Shown one piece after another: positions 16,489 to 27,109 of a stretch of DNA of 64,000 nt; positions within the stretch are counted from its first letter, which is position 1; each line of letters opens with the position of its first letter. The notes under the pieces are model-generated. The model did not search any database and was not told where the DNA came from. It was given only the letters and a program-made list of their open reading frames with translations. A program made the position numbers and the translations under genes. The DNA comes from Piscinibacter gummiphilus. GTDB lineage: Bacteria > Pseudomonadota > Gammaproteobacteria > Burkholderiales > Burkholderiaceae_C. Location: the NCBI RefSeq assembly GCF_032681285.1, contig NZ_CP136336.1:4389001-4453000 (forward strand). The letters run 5' to 3'.

Positions 16489-19400
16489 CTAGACCAGCAC
16501 GCGCTCGATGCCGCCGTCGTTCGCGCGTTCCACATACTCGGGCATCCAGTCGGGCCCGAGGATCTGGTTGGCCATCTCGACGACGATGTAGTCGGCTTCG
16601 AGCAGGCCGTTCTGCAGGTCGTTGCCGTAGCGGCTCAGGCCTTGCAGGCAGCTCGGGCACGAGGTGAGGATCTTCACGTCGGCCTTCTCGGCCACGGCGC
16701 CGGTCGCACGCAGCTGGGCCTCCCCCTTGCGCAGCTCTTCTTCCTTGCGGAAGCGCACCTGCGTCGAGATGTCGGGCCGGGTCACCCCCAGCGTGCCGCT
16801 CTCGCCGCAGCAGCGCTCGTTCTTCAGCACGTTGTCGCCGACGAGGGCCTTCACCGTCTTCATCGGGTCCTGCAGCTTCATCGGGCTGTGGCAGGGGTCG
16901 TGGTAGAGGTAGCCACCACCGCCTTGCAGCGTGATGTTCTTCTCCAGCAGGTACTCGTGGATGTCGATGATGCGACTGCCCGGGAAGATCTTGTCGAACT
17001 GGTAGCCCTGCAGCTGGTCGTAGCAGGTACCGCAGCTCACCACCACGGTCTTGATGTCGAGGTAGTTGAGCGTGTTGGCGACGCGGTGGAAGAGCACCCG
17101 GTTGTCGGTGATCATCTTCTCGGCCTTGTCGAACTGGCCCGAGCCGCGCTGCGGGTAGCCACAGCACAGGTATCCCGGCGGCAGCACGGTCTGCACGCCG
17201 GCATGCCACAGCATCGCCTGGGTCGCGAGGCCGACCTGCGAGAAGAGTCGCTCCGAGCCGCAGCCCGGGAAGTAGAAGACGGCCTCGGTGTCAGCGCTCG
17301 TCTTCTTCGGGTCGCGAATGATCGGGACGTAGTTCTTGTCCTCGATGTCGAGCAGCGCACGCGCCGTCTTCTTCGGCAGGCCACCCGGCAGCTTCTTGTT
17401 GATGAAGTGGATCACCTGCTCCTTGATCGGCGCGGTGCCCACCGTCGACTTCGGCGCAGCCGTCTGCTTCTTCGCGAGGCCGCGCAGCAGGTTGTTGGCG
17501 GCACGCTGGGCCTTGAAGCCCACGTCGACCATGCCGGCGCGCAATAGCTTGATCGTCTCGGGATTGGTGGCGTTGAGCATCAGCATCGCCATCTTGTTGC
17601 CCGGGCGGAAGCTCTTCTTTCCCATCTTGCGCAAGAGGTTGCGCATGTTCATCGACACGTCGCCGAAATCGATGTTGACCGGGCACGGCGTCAGGCACTT
17701 GTGGCAGACGGTGCAGTGGTCGGCCACGTCTTCGAACTCGGCCCAGTGCTTGATGGAGACGCCGCGGCGCGTCTGCTCTTCGTAGAGGAACGCTTCGACC
17801 AGCAGCGAAGTGGCGAGGATCTTGTTGCGCGGGCTGTAGAGCAGGTTCGCGCGCGGCACGTGCGTCGCGCACACCGGCTTGCACTTGCCGCAGCGCAGGC
17901 AGTCCTTCATCGACGCGGCGATGTCGCCGATGTCGCTCTGCTGCATGATCAGCGACTCGTGCCCCATCAGGCCGAAGCTCGGCGTGTAGGCGTTGGTCAG
18001 GTCAGCCTTCAGAGAGGGATCGCGCAGCAGCTTGCCCTTGTTGAAGCGCCCTTCGGGGTCGACACGCTGCTTGTAGGCGGTGAAGTCGGCGATCTCCTCG
18101 TCGGTGAGGAATTCGAGCTTGGTGATGCCGATGCCGTGCTCGCCCGAGATCACGCCGTTGAGCGAACGCGCGAGCTTCATGATGCGGGCCACGGCCTCGT
18201 GCGCCGTCTGCAGCATCTCGTAGTTGTCGCTGTTGACCGGGATGTTGGTGTGCACGTTGCCGTCGCCGGCGTGCATGTGCAGCGCCACCCACACGCGGCC
18301 GCGCAGCACTTCCTTGTGGATCCGCTGGGCTTCGGCGACGATGGGCTTCAGGGCCGAGCCGGCGAAGATGGACTGCAACTTGGCACGGATCTGCGTCTTC
18401 CACGACGCGCGCAGCGAATGGTCCTGCAGGTCGGCGAAGTACGTGCGGCCGCTCTGGGGGTGCATGTCGTCGAGGTGGTGCAGCCAGTGGCTCCACAACT
18501 CGCGCACCTCGCGCAGCAGCGTCAGCGCCTGCTGCACACGGTCTTCGAGCAGCTCGGCGCTCGCGATCTCGCCCGCGTCGTCGCTCTTGCCCAAGGGCAG
18601 GTTGCCGCGCTGGAAAAAAGCCTCCAGTGCATCGACCAGCGCCAGCTTGTTGCGCAAGGAGAGCTCGATGTTGATGCGCTCGATGCCGTTGGTGTACTCG
18701 CCCATGCGCGGCAGCGGGATCACCACGTCTTCGTTGACCTTGAAGGCGTTGGTGTGGCGGCTGATGGCCGCCGTGCGCTTGCGGTCGAGCCAGAACTTCT
18801 TGCGTGCATCGGCGCTCACCGCCACGAAGCCTTCGCCGGCTCGGCCGTTGGCCAGGCGCACCACCTCGCTGGTGGCGCGCGCCACGGCGTCGGGGTCGTC
18901 ACCGGCAATGTCGCCGATCAGCACCATCTTCGGCAGGCCGCCGCGCTTGCTCTTGGTCGCGTAGCCCACGGCCTTGAGATAGCGGTCGTCGAGGTGCTCC
19001 AGGCCCGCGAGGATCGCGCCGCCGGGCTTCTTCGCTTCGGCGAACATGAAGTCCTTGATCTCGACGATCGAGGGCACCGCGTCGTGCGCATTGCCGAAGA
19101 ACTCCAGGCACACCGTGCGCGTGTGCGCCGGCATCTTGTGCACCACCCAGCGGGCGCTGGTGATGAGGCCGTCGCAGCCTTCCTTCTGGATGCCGGGCAG
19201 GCCGGCGAGGAACTTGTCGGTCACGTCCTTGCCCAGGCCTTCCTTGCGGAAGGTGCGGCCGGGGATCTGAAGCGTCTCGGTGCGCTCCAGCGTCTTGCCG
19301 CTGGCATCGAAGTAGCGCAGTTCGAAGGTTGCGGTCTCGACATCGTGGATCTTGCCGAGGTTGTGGTCGAGGCGCACCACCTCCAGCCACTTGGCTTCGG

Positions 19401-20376
19401 GCGTGACCATGCGCCAGGAGGCGAGGTTGTCGAGCGCGGTGCCCCACAGCACGGCCTTCTTGCCACCGGCGTTCATCGCGATGTTGCCGCCGATGCACGA
19501 GGCCTCGGCCGAAGTGGGGTCGACGGCGAAGACATGGCCGCCGCGCTCGGCGGCATCGGCCACGCGCTGCGTGACCACGCCGGCTTCGGTCCAGATCGTT
19601 GCCACCTCGCGGTCGAGGCCCGGCAGCCTGACCATCTCGATCTCGGTCATCGCCTCGAGCTTCTCGGTGTTGATGACCGCGCTGTTCCAGGTCAGCGGCA
19701 CGGCGCCGCCGGTGTAGCCGGTGCCGCCCCCACGCGGGATGATGGTGAGACCGAGTTCGATGCAGCTCTTCACCAGCGCCGCCATCTCGGCTTCGGTGTC
19801 GGGCGTGAGCACGACGAAGGGGTACTCGACGCGCCAGTCGGTCGCGTCGGTCACGTGCGACACACGCGAGAGCCCGTCGAACTTGATGTTGTCCTTCGCC
19901 GTGTGGCGGCCGAGCACCTTGGTCGCACGGCGGCGCAGCTCGGCCGTCTTGTCGAACAGATCGGCGAAGGACTTCACCGCCGCATGGGCCAGCGTCAGCA
20001 GTTCGCCCACCGACGCATCCCGCACGCCATCGCCCTCGGGCTTTCGGCGCGCCTGCACCTCGCCCAGGCGATGGTTCAGGGCGTCGATCAGCTGCTTGCG
20101 GCGGCGCGGGTTGTCGAGCAGGTCGTCTTGAAGATACGGATTGCGCTGCACCACCCAGATGTCGCCCAGCACCTCGTACAGCATGCGCGCCGAGCGGCCG
20201 GTCTGGCGCTCGTCGCGCAGCCGGTTGAGGAGTTCCCAGGCCCGCGAGCCCAGCAGGCGGATGACGATCTCGCGATCCGAGAACGACGTGTAGTTGTACG
20301 GAATCTCGCGCAAACGCGGCGCGTGAGGCGCGGCATGTGCCGCGGCAATCTGGTCGAGCGGAATGGGTGCGTTCAT
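16489..20376 (-). CDS. Fused FAD-linked dehydrogenase with Fe-S and CCG domains (DUF3683 type)
   Basis: 1295 residues from the ATG at 20376. Order: DUF3683-like N-terminus ([20 protein letters not shown]), PCMH FAD-binding domain ([19 protein letters not shown]), FAD-oxidase C-terminal region including [16 protein letters not shown], two 4Fe-4S motifs ([11 protein letters not shown] near 825 and [12 protein letters not shown] near 887), then two cysteine-rich CCG segments ([10 protein letters not shown] near 1070, CCGESGTLG near 1190). This combines GlcD/GlcF- or D-lactate-dehydrogenase-type modules in one chain. It should oxidise a D-2-hydroxy acid and pass electrons to quinone; the exact acid is not determined. 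Confidence 0.9.
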   Translation of the reverse strand: MNAPIPLDQIAAAHAAPHAPRLREIPYNYTSFSDREIVIRLLGSRAWELLNRLRDERQTGRSARMLYEVLGDIWVVQRNPYLQDDLLDNPRRRKQLIDALNHRLGEVQARRKPEGDGVRDASVGELLTLAHAAVKSFADLFDKTAELRRRATKVLGRHTAKDNIKFDGLSRVSHVTDATDWRVEYPFVVLTPDTEAEMAALVKSCIELGLTIIPRGGGTGYTGGAVPLTWNSAVINTEKLEAMTEIEMVRLPGLDREVATIWTEAGVVTQRVADAAERGGHVFAVDPTSAEASCIGGNIAMNAGGKKAVLWGTALDNLASWRMVTPEAKWLEVVRLDHNLGKIHDVETATFELRYFDASGKTLERTETLQIPGRTFRKEGLGKDVTDKFLAGLPGIQKEGCDGLITSARWVVHKMPAHTRTVCLEFFGNAHDAVPSIVEIKDFMFAEAKKPGGAILAGLEHLDDRYLKAVGYATKSKRGGLPKMVLIGDIAGDDPDAVARATSEVVRLANGRAGEGFVAVSADARKKFWLDRKRTAAISRHTNAFKVNEDVVIPLPRMGEYTNGIERINIELSLRNKLALVDALEAFFQRGNLPLGKSDDAGEIASAELLEDRVQQALTLLREVRELWSHWLHHLDDMHPQSGRTYFADLQDHSLRASWKTQIRAKLQSIFAGSALKPIVAEAQRIHKEVLRGRVWVALHMHAGDGNVHTNIPVNSDNYEMLQTAHEAVARIMKLARSLNGVISGEHGIGITKLEFLTDEEIADFTAYKQRVDPEGRFNKGKLLRDPSLKADLTNAYTPSFGLMGHESLIMQQSDIGDIAASMKDCLRCGKCKPVCATHVPRANLLYSPRNKILATSLLVEAFLYEEQTRRGVSIKHWAEFEDVADHCTVCHKCLTPCPVNIDFGDVSMNMRNLLRKMGKKSFRPGNKMAMLMLNATNPETIKLLRAGMVDVGFKAQRAANNLLRGLAKKQTAAPKSTVGTAPIKEQVIHFINKKLPGGLPKKTARALLDIEDKNYVPIIRDPKKTSADTEAVFYFPGCGSERLFSQVGLATQAMLWHAGVQTVLPPGYLCCGYPQRGSGQFDKAEKMITDNRVLFHRVANTLNYLDIKTVVVSCGTCYDQLQGYQFDKIFPGSRIIDIHEYLLEKNITLQGGGGYLYHDPCHSPMKLQDPMKTVKALVGDNVLKNERCCGESGTLGVTRPDISTQVRFRKEEELRKGEAQLRATGAVAEKADVKILTSCPSCLQGLSRYGNDLQNGLLEADYIVVEMANQILGPDWMPEYVERANDGGIERVLV

Positions 20377-20520
20377 GGATTCCAGGCGACCCTCTCGCCT
20401 GCTCAGCACTTGGACGCGAATGATACCGCCCGCCTCCAGGGCACCCGGGGCGCCCACCACTTGGCCCTGTCGGCGGGTTATCCCCGTTGATCAGCTTGCA
20501 CGCGCACGACATAAACACGC

Positions 20521-20548
20521 CTGTCACGAGCTCGACTCAAACTGTCGG
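20521..20548 (+). promoter_or_regulatory. CTGTC direct repeats upstream of ugpB
   Basis: CTGTCAC (20521-20527) and CTGTCGG (20542-20548) lie 21 bp apart on the same helix face, 40-70 bp before ugpB, with a further CTGTCGG at 20467. CTGTC is the core of PhoB half-sites and ugp operons are PhoB-regulated in enterobacteria, but the normal 11-bp phasing is missing. A CTGGC-CAAAA-GCCAG hairpin (20550-20564) follows in the leader. Confidence 0.3.
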
Positions 20549-20588
20549 GCTGGCCAAAAGCCAGTCCTGACCCATCCCCGGAGACTCC

Positions 20589-21902
20589 ATGAAAAAGATC
20601 GCTCGCATTGCTCTCGCCGCCCCCCTCTTCGCGCTCGCCCTGGCCGCCCCCGCACAGGCCCAGGTCGAAATCCAGTGGTGGCATTCCATGACCGGCGGCC
20701 TCAACGACTGGGTCGTCGACCTGGCCAACGGTTTCAACGCCAGCCAGAAGGACTACAAGGTCGTGCCCACCTACAAGGGCCAGTACGACGAGTCCATGAC
20801 CGCCTCGATCGCCGCCTTCCGCGCCGGCAACGCACCGCACATCGTGCAGGTGTTCGAAGTGGGCACCGCCACCATGATGGCCAGCAAGGGCGCCATCGTG
20901 CCGGCCGGCAAGGTGCTGGCCGATGCCGGCTACAAGTTCGACCCGAAGGGCTATATCTCCGCCGTGGTGGGTTACTACACCGCACCCAACGGCCAGATGC
21001 TGAGCTACCCGCTCAACAGCTCCACCACCGTGCTCAACTACAACAAGGACGCCTTCCGCAAGGCCGGCCTCGACCCCAACAAGCCGCCCGCCACCTGGCC
21101 CGAGCTCGTGTCGGCCGCGGCCAAGCTGAAGGCCTCGGGCGTCACCTGCCCCTTCACCACCAGCTGGCAGGGCTGGACGCAACTCGAAAGCTTCTCGACC
21201 TGGCACAACACGCTCTTCGCCAGCCAGAACAACGGCTTTGGCGGCAACAGCGCGCGTTTGCAGGTCAACAGCCCGCTGCACGTACGCCACATCGAGAACC
21301 TCGCCAACATGGCCAAGCAGGGTCTCTTCATCTACCGCGGCCGCAACAACCTCGGCGATGCGCCCTTCTACTCGGGTGAATGCGCGATGGCCACCGCCTC
21401 GTCGTCCACCTACGCGACCATCAAGAAGACCGCCAAGTTCGACTTCGGCATCGCGCCCCTGCCCTACTACCCCGACGTGCCCGGGGCACCGCAAAACACC
21501 GTGATCGGCGGCGCCTCGCTGTGGGTGATGTCGGGCAAGAAGCCGGCCGAGTACAAGGGCGTGGCCGCCTTCTTCAACTACCTGAGCGACCCCGAGGTGC
21601 AAGCCAAGAGCCACCAGCGCACCGGCTACCTGCCGGTCACGATGGCCGCCTTCCAGCTCACCGAGAAGTCGGGTTTCTACAAGCAGAACCCGGGCACCGA
21701 CACCGCGGTCAACCAGATGATCCGCAAGACCACCGACAAGTCGCGCGGTGTGCGCCTGGGCAACATGGTGCAGATCCGCTCGGTGGTGGATGAAGAGCTG
21801 GAGCAGGTCTGGTCCGGCAAGAAGGGCGCCAAGGAAGCGCTCGACAGCATCGTGAAACGCGGCAACGAGCTGCTGGAGCGCTTCGAGAAGGCCAACAAAT
21901 AA
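20589..21902 (+). CDS. ugpB: sn-Glycerol-3-phosphate ABC transporter, periplasmic binding protein UgpB
   Basis: 437 residues, the UgpB length. The signal peptide ends at AQA-QVEIQWWHSM. The mature start IQWWHSMTGGLNDWVVDLANGFN and the later YPLNSSTTVLNYNKDAF and FYSGECAM segments are characteristic of UgpB. It binds glycerol-3-phosphate and glycerophosphodiesters in the periplasm. It is first gene of ugpB-ugpA-ugpE-ugpC-ugpQ, all plus strand with gaps of 6 bp or less. The ATG follows GGAG by 6 bp. Confidence 0.95.
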   Translation: MKKIARIALAAPLFALALAAPAQAQVEIQWWHSMTGGLNDWVVDLANGFNASQKDYKVVPTYKGQYDESMTASIAAFRAGNAPHIVQVFEVGTATMMASKGAIVPAGKVLADAGYKFDPKGYISAVVGYYTAPNGQMLSYPLNSSTTVLNYNKDAFRKAGLDPNKPPATWPELVSAAAKLKASGVTCPFTTSWQGWTQLESFSTWHNTLFASQNNGFGGNSARLQVNSPLHVRHIENLANMAKQGLFIYRGRNNLGDAPFYSGECAMATASSSTYATIKKTAKFDFGIAPLPYYPDVPGAPQNTVIGGASLWVMSGKKPAEYKGVAAFFNYLSDPEVQAKSHQRTGYLPVTMAAFQLTEKSGFYKQNPGTDTAVNQMIRKTTDKSRGVRLGNMVQIRSVVDEELEQVWSGKKGAKEALDSIVKRGNELLERFEKANK

Positions 21903-21908
21903 GCCACC

Positions 21909-22796
21909 GTGGCCTCCGAAAAGCGAGTCGTCTTTCGCTCCGCCTGGCTGCCCTGGGTGCTCGTCGCACCCCAGGCGGCCGTGATCGGTGCCTTCTTCTT
22001 CTGGCCGGCGGCGCAGGCACTGCTGCAGTCGTTCCAGCAGTCGGACGCCTTCGGCACGTCCACCGAGTGGGTGGGGCTCGAAAACTTCCAGCGCCTCTTT
22101 GCCGACGACACCTACGTCGCGAGCTTCAAGACCACCGCCGTCTTCTCGGTGCTGGTCGCGGGGCTCGGCCTGAGCCTGTCTCTGCTGCTCGCGGTGTTTG
22201 CCGACCGGGTGGTGCGCGGCGCGCTCGTCTACCGCACGCTGCTGATCTGGCCCTATGCGGTGGCGCCGGCGGTGGCGGGCGTGTTGTGGCTCTTCATGTT
22301 CGCGCCCTCCATCGGCATCGTGTCGTATGCATTGCGGGCCTTCGGCATCGACTGGAACCACCTGCTCAACAGCGAACATGCGATGACACTGATCGTGCTG
22401 GCCGCGGTGTGGAAGCAGATCTCGTACAACTTCCTCTTCTTCCTCGCGGGCCTGCAAAGCATTCCGCGCTCGCTGATCGAAGCCGCCGCCATCGACGGCG
22501 CGCGCCCGTGGAGGCGCTTCTGGACCATCCAGTTCCCGCTGCTCTCGCCCACCACCTTCTTCCTCTTCGTGATCAACGTGGTGTATGCCTTCTTCGACAC
22601 CTTCGCCATCGTCGACGCGGCCACGCAAGGCGGCCCGGGCAAGGACACCGCCATCCTCGTCTACAAGGTCTACTACGACGGCTTCAAGGCGCTGGACCTC
22701 GGGGGCTCGGCGGCACAGTCGGTGGTGCTGATGGGCATCGTCATCGCGCTCACCGTCATTCAGTTCAGGTTCGTGGAAAAGAAAGTGAGCTACTGA
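21909..22796 (+). CDS. ugpA: sn-Glycerol-3-phosphate ABC transporter permease UgpA
   Basis: 295 residues from a GTG start 6 bp after ugpB. It has six hydrophobic segments. The permease EAA loop is [25 protein letters not shown] near residues 194-218, which contacts the ATPase UgpC. It forms the membrane channel with UgpE. The order and spacing match known ugp operons. Confidence 0.94.
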   Translation: MASEKRVVFRSAWLPWVLVAPQAAVIGAFFFWPAAQALLQSFQQSDAFGTSTEWVGLENFQRLFADDTYVASFKTTAVFSVLVAGLGLSLSLLLAVFADRVVRGALVYRTLLIWPYAVAPAVAGVLWLFMFAPSIGIVSYALRAFGIDWNHLLNSEHAMTLIVLAAVWKQISYNFLFFLAGLQSIPRSLIEAAAIDGARPWRRFWTIQFPLLSPTTFFLFVINVVYAFFDTFAIVDAATQGGPGKDTAILVYKVYYDGFKALDLGGSAAQSVVLMGIVIALTVIQFRFVEKKVSY

Positions 22797-22797
22797 G

Positions 22798-23649
22798 ATG
22801 GTGGAACGCAGACCCACCCTCGGCATCCTTGCCCACGTCGTGCTCATCCTTGGCGTGCTCATCGTCGCCTTCCCGCTCTATGTGACCTTCGTGGCGTCCA
22901 CGCAGACGGCCAACGAAATCCTGCAAGCCCCGATGTCGCTCGTGCCGGGCTCGCACCTGGTCGAGAACTACGTGGCCGCGCTCAAGGGCACCGGCATGGG
23001 CGCGGCATCGAACGCGCCGGTTGGCCGCATGATGTTCATCAGCCTCGTCACGGCACTCGTGATCGCCCTCGGCAAGATCGCGATCTCGCTGCTGTCGGCG
23101 TTTGCCATCGTCTACTTCCGCTTCCCGTTCCGCATGGCCGTGTTCTGGGCCATCTTCGTCACGCTGATGCTGCCGGTGGAGGTGCGCATCGGGCCCACTT
23201 ACCAGGTGGTGTCCGACTTCGGCATGCTGAACACCTACGCCGGGCTCACCGTACCGCTGATCGCCTCGGCCACCGCCACTTTCCTCTTCCGGCAGTTCTT
23301 CCTCACCGTGCCCGACGAGCTCGCCGAAGCGGCCCGCATCGACGGTGCCGGCCCGATGCGCTTCTTCCTCGACGTGCTGGTGCCGCTCTCGGCCACCAGC
23401 TGCGCCGCACTGTTCGTCATCCAGTTCATCTACGGCTGGAACCAGTACCTCTGGCCGCTGCTCGTGACCACCGATGAAAGCATGTACCCGGTGGTGATCG
23501 GCATCAAACGCATGATCAGCGGCGGCGACGCCGCCACCGACTGGAACATCGTCATGGCCACCGCCATCCTCGCGATGCTGCCGCCCGCGGTGGTGGTGCT
23601 GCTGATGCAACGCTGGTTCGTCAAGGGCCTGGTCGATACCGAGAAATAA
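22798..23649 (+). CDS. ugpE: sn-Glycerol-3-phosphate ABC transporter permease UgpE
   Basis: 283 residues, ATG at 22798, 1 bp past the ugpA stop. Six membrane segments and the EAA loop [23 protein letters not shown] are present. The early [16 protein letters not shown] and the late [13 protein letters not shown] are typical of UgpE. It is the second channel subunit, paired with UgpA. Confidence 0.94.
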   Translation: MVERRPTLGILAHVVLILGVLIVAFPLYVTFVASTQTANEILQAPMSLVPGSHLVENYVAALKGTGMGAASNAPVGRMMFISLVTALVIALGKIAISLLSAFAIVYFRFPFRMAVFWAIFVTLMLPVEVRIGPTYQVVSDFGMLNTYAGLTVPLIASATATFLFRQFFLTVPDELAEAARIDGAGPMRFFLDVLVPLSATSCAALFVIQFIYGWNQYLWPLLVTTDESMYPVVIGIKRMISGGDAATDWNIVMATAILAMLPPAVVVLLMQRWFVKGLVDTEK

Positions 23650-23652
23650 AAC

Positions 23653-24720
23653 ATGGGCGCCATCTCACTCCGCAAGGTCATCAAGCAGTACGGCAAGGGG
23701 CCGAAGGCCAACCAGGTCATCCACGGCGTCGACGCCGAGATCGCCGATGGCGAGTTCATCGTCATCGTCGGGCCCTCGGGTTGCGGCAAGAGCACGCTGC
23801 TGCGCATGGTCGCGGGCCTGGAAGAAATCTCCGGCGGCGAGATCTCCATCGGCGGGCGCGTGGTCAACGACGTCGAGCCGTCGGAGCGCGACATCGCGAT
23901 GGTGTTCCAGAACTACGCGCTCTACCCGCACATGACCGTGTTCGAGAACATGGCCTACGGCCTCAAGATCGCCAAAGTGCCGAAGGACGAGATCAAGACA
24001 CGTGTCGACAAGGCCGCCGCCATCCTGCAGCTCGCGCCGTTTCTCGCGCGCAAGCCGCGCGAGCTGTCGGGCGGGCAGCGCCAGCGTGTGGCGATGGGCC
24101 GCGCCATCGTGCGGCAGCCGCAGGTGTTTCTCTTCGACGAGCCCTTGTCCAACCTCGACGCCAAGCTGCGCTCGCAGACGCGCATCGAGATCCGCAAGCT
24201 GCATGCGGACCTCGGCGTGACCTCGCTCTTCGTCACGCACGACCAGGTCGAGGCGATGACGCTCGCGCAGCGCATGATGGTGATGAATGCCGGCCGCATG
24301 GAACAGTTCGGCACCCCTGAAGAGGTGTACGCACGCCCGGCCACCACCTTCGTCGCAGGCTTCATCGGCTCGCCGCCGATGAACCTGATTCCCGGCCGGG
24401 TGGAAGGGCAGAGCTTCCTGCTCGACGGGCTGAGCCTGCCACTGCCGGCCCCGGCACCACGCCAAGGCGAATTGATCCTCGGCCTGCGGCCCGAACACGC
24501 GAGCGCCGCCACGAGTGGCTGGCCGCTCAAGGTGGAGCTGGTCGAGATGCTCGGCGCCGAGCGGCTGGTGCACGGCCTGCTGGGCCATCACCCGTTCACG
24601 CTGCGGCTGGAGGGCACGGCGGTCGCACCTGAGACCGGCAGCACCGTGTCGCTGCACGTGCCGCCTTCGCAGGTGCACTGGTTCGACCCGGCCACGCAGC
24701 AGCGGGTGGACGCGGCATGA
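23653..24720 (+). CDS. ugpC: sn-Glycerol-3-phosphate ABC transporter ATP-binding protein UgpC
   Basis: 355 residues. Walker [10 protein letters not shown] (about 38-46), ABC signature LSGGQRQR, Walker [13 protein letters not shown] and the H-loop [12 protein letters not shown] are all intact. The C-terminal TOBE/MalK-type region includes [14 protein letters not shown]. It powers uptake by UgpA/UgpE. The stop overlaps the start of ugpQ by 4 bp (ATGA), which implies translational coupling. Confidence 0.95.
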   Translation: MGAISLRKVIKQYGKGPKANQVIHGVDAEIADGEFIVIVGPSGCGKSTLLRMVAGLEEISGGEISIGGRVVNDVEPSERDIAMVFQNYALYPHMTVFENMAYGLKIAKVPKDEIKTRVDKAAAILQLAPFLARKPRELSGGQRQRVAMGRAIVRQPQVFLFDEPLSNLDAKLRSQTRIEIRKLHADLGVTSLFVTHDQVEAMTLAQRMMVMNAGRMEQFGTPEEVYARPATTFVAGFIGSPPMNLIPGRVEGQSFLLDGLSLPLPAPAPRQGELILGLRPEHASAATSGWPLKVELVEMLGAERLVHGLLGHHPFTLRLEGTAVAPETGSTVSLHVPPSQVHWFDPATQQRVDAA

Positions 24721-25451
24721 ACGACTGGCCCTATCCGAAGTGGATCGCCCACCGCGGCGCAGGCAAGCTCGCCCCGGAGAACACGCTCGCCGCCTTCCGG
24801 CTCGGCGCCTCGCACGGCTACCGCGCCTTCGAGTGCGACGTGAAGCTCTCTGCCGATGGCGTGCCCTTCCTGCTGCACGACGCGACCCTGCAGCGCACCA
24901 CACCCGAAGAAGGCGTGGCGGCCGATCGCAGCTGGTCGGAGCTGTCGCGCCTCGATGCGGGCGGCTGGCACAGCCGCGCCTTTGCCGGCGAGCCTTTGCC
25001 AACGCTCGACGCCATCGCCACGTACTGCATCCGCAACCGCTTCGCGCTCAACATCGAGATCAAACCGACCCCGGGCCACAACGAAGCCACCGGGCGGGTG
25101 GTGGCCGAACACGCCGCTGCGCGGTGGGCCGGTGAAACGGTGAAGCCGCTGCTGAGTTCCTTCCAACCGGACGCCCTGGCCGCCGCGCGCGCGGCACGCC
25201 CCGAGCTGCCGCGTGCCCTGCTGCTCGACAGCCTGCGCGACGGCTGGCTCGCCGAAGCGCTCGGCCTCGACTGCGTGGCCATCGTGGCCAACCACCGCGT
25301 GCTCGATGCCGACGTGATCGCGCAGGCGCATGGGCGAGGGTTGCGCGTGCTGAGCTACACGGTCAATGAATCCGACGATGCACAGCGCCTTCTCGATGCC
25401 GGCATCGACGGCGTGATCACCGACGCGGTGGACCGTTTCCCGCCTTTCTAG
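24717..25451 (+). CDS. ugpQ: Glycerophosphodiester phosphodiesterase UgpQ
   Basis: 244 residues. GDPD-family active-site motifs are present: [12 protein letters not shown] near the N-terminus, [18 protein letters not shown], and LNIEIKP. It cleaves glycerophosphodiesters to glycerol-3-phosphate and an alcohol, so imported phospholipid headgroups can be used as carbon and phosphate. It is the last gene of the ugp operon and overlaps ugpC by 4 bp. No signal peptide is seen, which suits a cytoplasmic enzyme. Confidence 0.95.
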   Translation: MNDWPYPKWIAHRGAGKLAPENTLAAFRLGASHGYRAFECDVKLSADGVPFLLHDATLQRTTPEEGVAADRSWSELSRLDAGGWHSRAFAGEPLPTLDAIATYCIRNRFALNIEIKPTPGHNEATGRVVAEHAAARWAGETVKPLLSSFQPDALAAARAARPELPRALLLDSLRDGWLAEALGLDCVAIVANHRVLDADVIAQAHGRGLRVLSYTVNESDDAQRLLDAGIDGVITDAVDRFPPF

Positions 25452-25461
25452 AATCGGCGGG

Positions 25462-25479
25462 CCGGCTCGAAGAAGCCGG
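25462..25479 (+). terminator. Hairpin after ugpQ
   Basis: CCGGCT / AGCCGG with a 6-nt loop, 10 bp past the ugpQ stop and before the strong ribosome binding site (AGGGAGGA) of the next gene. There is no T-run, so it may be a weak or Rho-assisted stop or only an mRNA 3' end. Confidence 0.35.
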
Positions 25480-25504
25480 TATCGATCAACAGAGGGAGGA
25501 TCCC

Positions 25505-27103
25505 ATGAACAAGTCTCGCGCCCGCGTCTGGGCGTTGTGCGGTGCTGTGCTGTTTGTCAGCGCCTGCGGTGGTGGCGGTGACAGCGGCGCAAGCAGCGCC
25601 CCCAGCACACCGACGCCTCCGCCGCCCCCGCCGCCTGCGCAGGAAGAGCTGCTGGTCGCTGGCTTCGGCTTCAACGGCCCCACCGAAACCCTGGTGGTGG
25701 TGGACCCGGCACAGCCCACGCCCTTGCGGCTCTCGACGCTCGTCGACCAGCACCTGGAGGTGTCGCACCTCACCTTCGACACCACTGGCCGCCGCATCAC
25801 GCTTGGCAGCAGCACCGCGGTGTACTACGTGCGCAACGGGCGCTTGTTCCAGGTCAGCCTTCGCAAGAACCAGAGCAACCAGCCGCGCCAGATCTCCTCG
25901 GTGGCCGACGCGTGCTCCGTCGACGACTGGCACCCCTTCTCCTATAGCACTGGCGACGACGGCTGGGTCGAGGTCACCACCTCCGGCGCCGACGGCAGCT
26001 GCTTCCCGGGGCCCGACAACCGCAAGGTGTTCGTGCGCCGAGGTACGCCGGCCACCGATCTCCCGACCTCGCTGCCCGATGGCGTGCGCATCACGAGCGC
26101 GTTGCCCGATCCGGCCAGTGCTGCGCTGCTCGGCTTCATCGCCTACGACACCCGCGCGGTCCCATCGAAGCTTGCGCTCTACAGCCCGACCCTCACCCAC
26201 GTGAGCGACGTGGTCGGGGGCACCGGGCGACTGCCGCTTGAACTGCTCTCCTTCCGGCCGGGCGGCCCACTCACCACGAGCGCCTATGCGAAATCGGGCA
26301 GCAGCGTGGTCCGCCTCGACTGGTCGGCCAGTTCGGCCACACTGTCATCGCTTTCCATGCCCTTCTCCATCACCGTCGACATCGATGGCAACGCCGAGTG
26401 TCTGAGCGATGACGCCGCCATGTATTGCGTCAGCGGGTTCCTGCTGCGGCGCCTCGACGCAGCCGGCACGGTAAGCACACTCGCCACGATGGCCAACACC
26501 GATGGCAGCAGCGTGACCCTGCGGGGCCTGACTGCCGGCCACCTTGTCGTTCAGCAAAGCACCGACACCAGCAGCGGCCAGGTGTTCGCCGTGCCCAAGC
26601 TGGGCGGCACGCCGCTGGCGCTGGCACCCGCCTTCGGGCAGAAGTACGTGGTCGGCGTGCACGGCAACGAGGTGGTGTACAGCACCCTCGGCAGTTCGAG
26701 GGTGATACGCCGCATCGGCATCGACGGCAGCAACGACCGCCTGATCACCATCCTCAACAGCGGCTACCCGATGCCGGTGAGCAACCCGACGGTGCCGAGC
26801 GTGTCCGTCGGGACCCTCGACACAGTGATGTGGTGCGATGTGCCCAGCGCAGGCCACTGCACCAATGGCACGATCAGGTCGTACGACCTTCAGTCCGGCA
26901 CCACCACGGCGCTCGGCACCCTGTCACACAGCAGCGCCGACATCTTCAGCCTCTACGTCAGCGGCTGGGGCTTCAGCGGCCGGCCCACCGTGCTCACCGC
27001 TTCGGCGGCGCTCATGTCGACGCCCGGGTTCGTGACGGACTTCTACCTGGCCCACCCCGGCACGGCCAACTCGCTGGTGCGCCTCACGACCAACATCCCC
27101 TGA
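25505..27103 (+). CDS. Uncharacterised lipoprotein
   Basis: 532 residues with a lipoprotein signal: lipobox VSAC at Cys21, followed by a Gly/Ser stretch and a poly-Pro linker (PTPPPPPPP). The body is rich in beta-type segments, with recurring phrases such as DPAQPTPLRLSTLV, TFDTTGRRITLGSSTAVYYVRNGRLFQV and VVYSTLGSSRVIRRIGIDGSNDR. These suggest a WD40/TolB-like beta-propeller, but I cannot name a family. AGGGAGGA gives a strong ribosome binding site. It lies after ugpQ and converges on an MFS gene with a 6-bp gap. Function unknown. Confidence 0.75.
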   Translation: MNKSRARVWALCGAVLFVSACGGGGDSGASSAPSTPTPPPPPPPAQEELLVAGFGFNGPTETLVVVDPAQPTPLRLSTLVDQHLEVSHLTFDTTGRRITLGSSTAVYYVRNGRLFQVSLRKNQSNQPRQISSVADACSVDDWHPFSYSTGDDGWVEVTTSGADGSCFPGPDNRKVFVRRGTPATDLPTSLPDGVRITSALPDPASAALLGFIAYDTRAVPSKLALYSPTLTHVSDVVGGTGRLPLELLSFRPGGPLTTSAYAKSGSSVVRLDWSASSATLSSLSMPFSITVDIDGNAECLSDDAAMYCVSGFLLRRLDAAGTVSTLATMANTDGSSVTLRGLTAGHLVVQQSTDTSSGQVFAVPKLGGTPLALAPAFGQKYVVGVHGNEVVYSTLGSSRVIRRIGIDGSNDRLITILNSGYPMPVSNPTVPSVSVGTLDTVMWCDVPSAGHCTNGTIRSYDLQSGTTTALGTLSHSSADIFSLYVSGWGFSGRPTVLTASAALMSTPGFVTDFYLAHPGTANSLVRLTTNIP

Positions 27104-27109
27104 CGACCG

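Noticed and set aside
17701..20490. 929-codon open frame opposite the fused dehydrogenase
   Set aside because: Antisense shadow with skewed composition (Val, His, Ala, Gln, Arg), while the minus-strand frame carries clear FAD and Fe-S motifs.
20521..20548. Canonical Pho box before ugpB
   Set aside because: CTGTC cores are 21 bp apart and the middle repeat is missing, so it does not meet the 7+4+7 Pho-box pattern. Kept only as a weak repeat.
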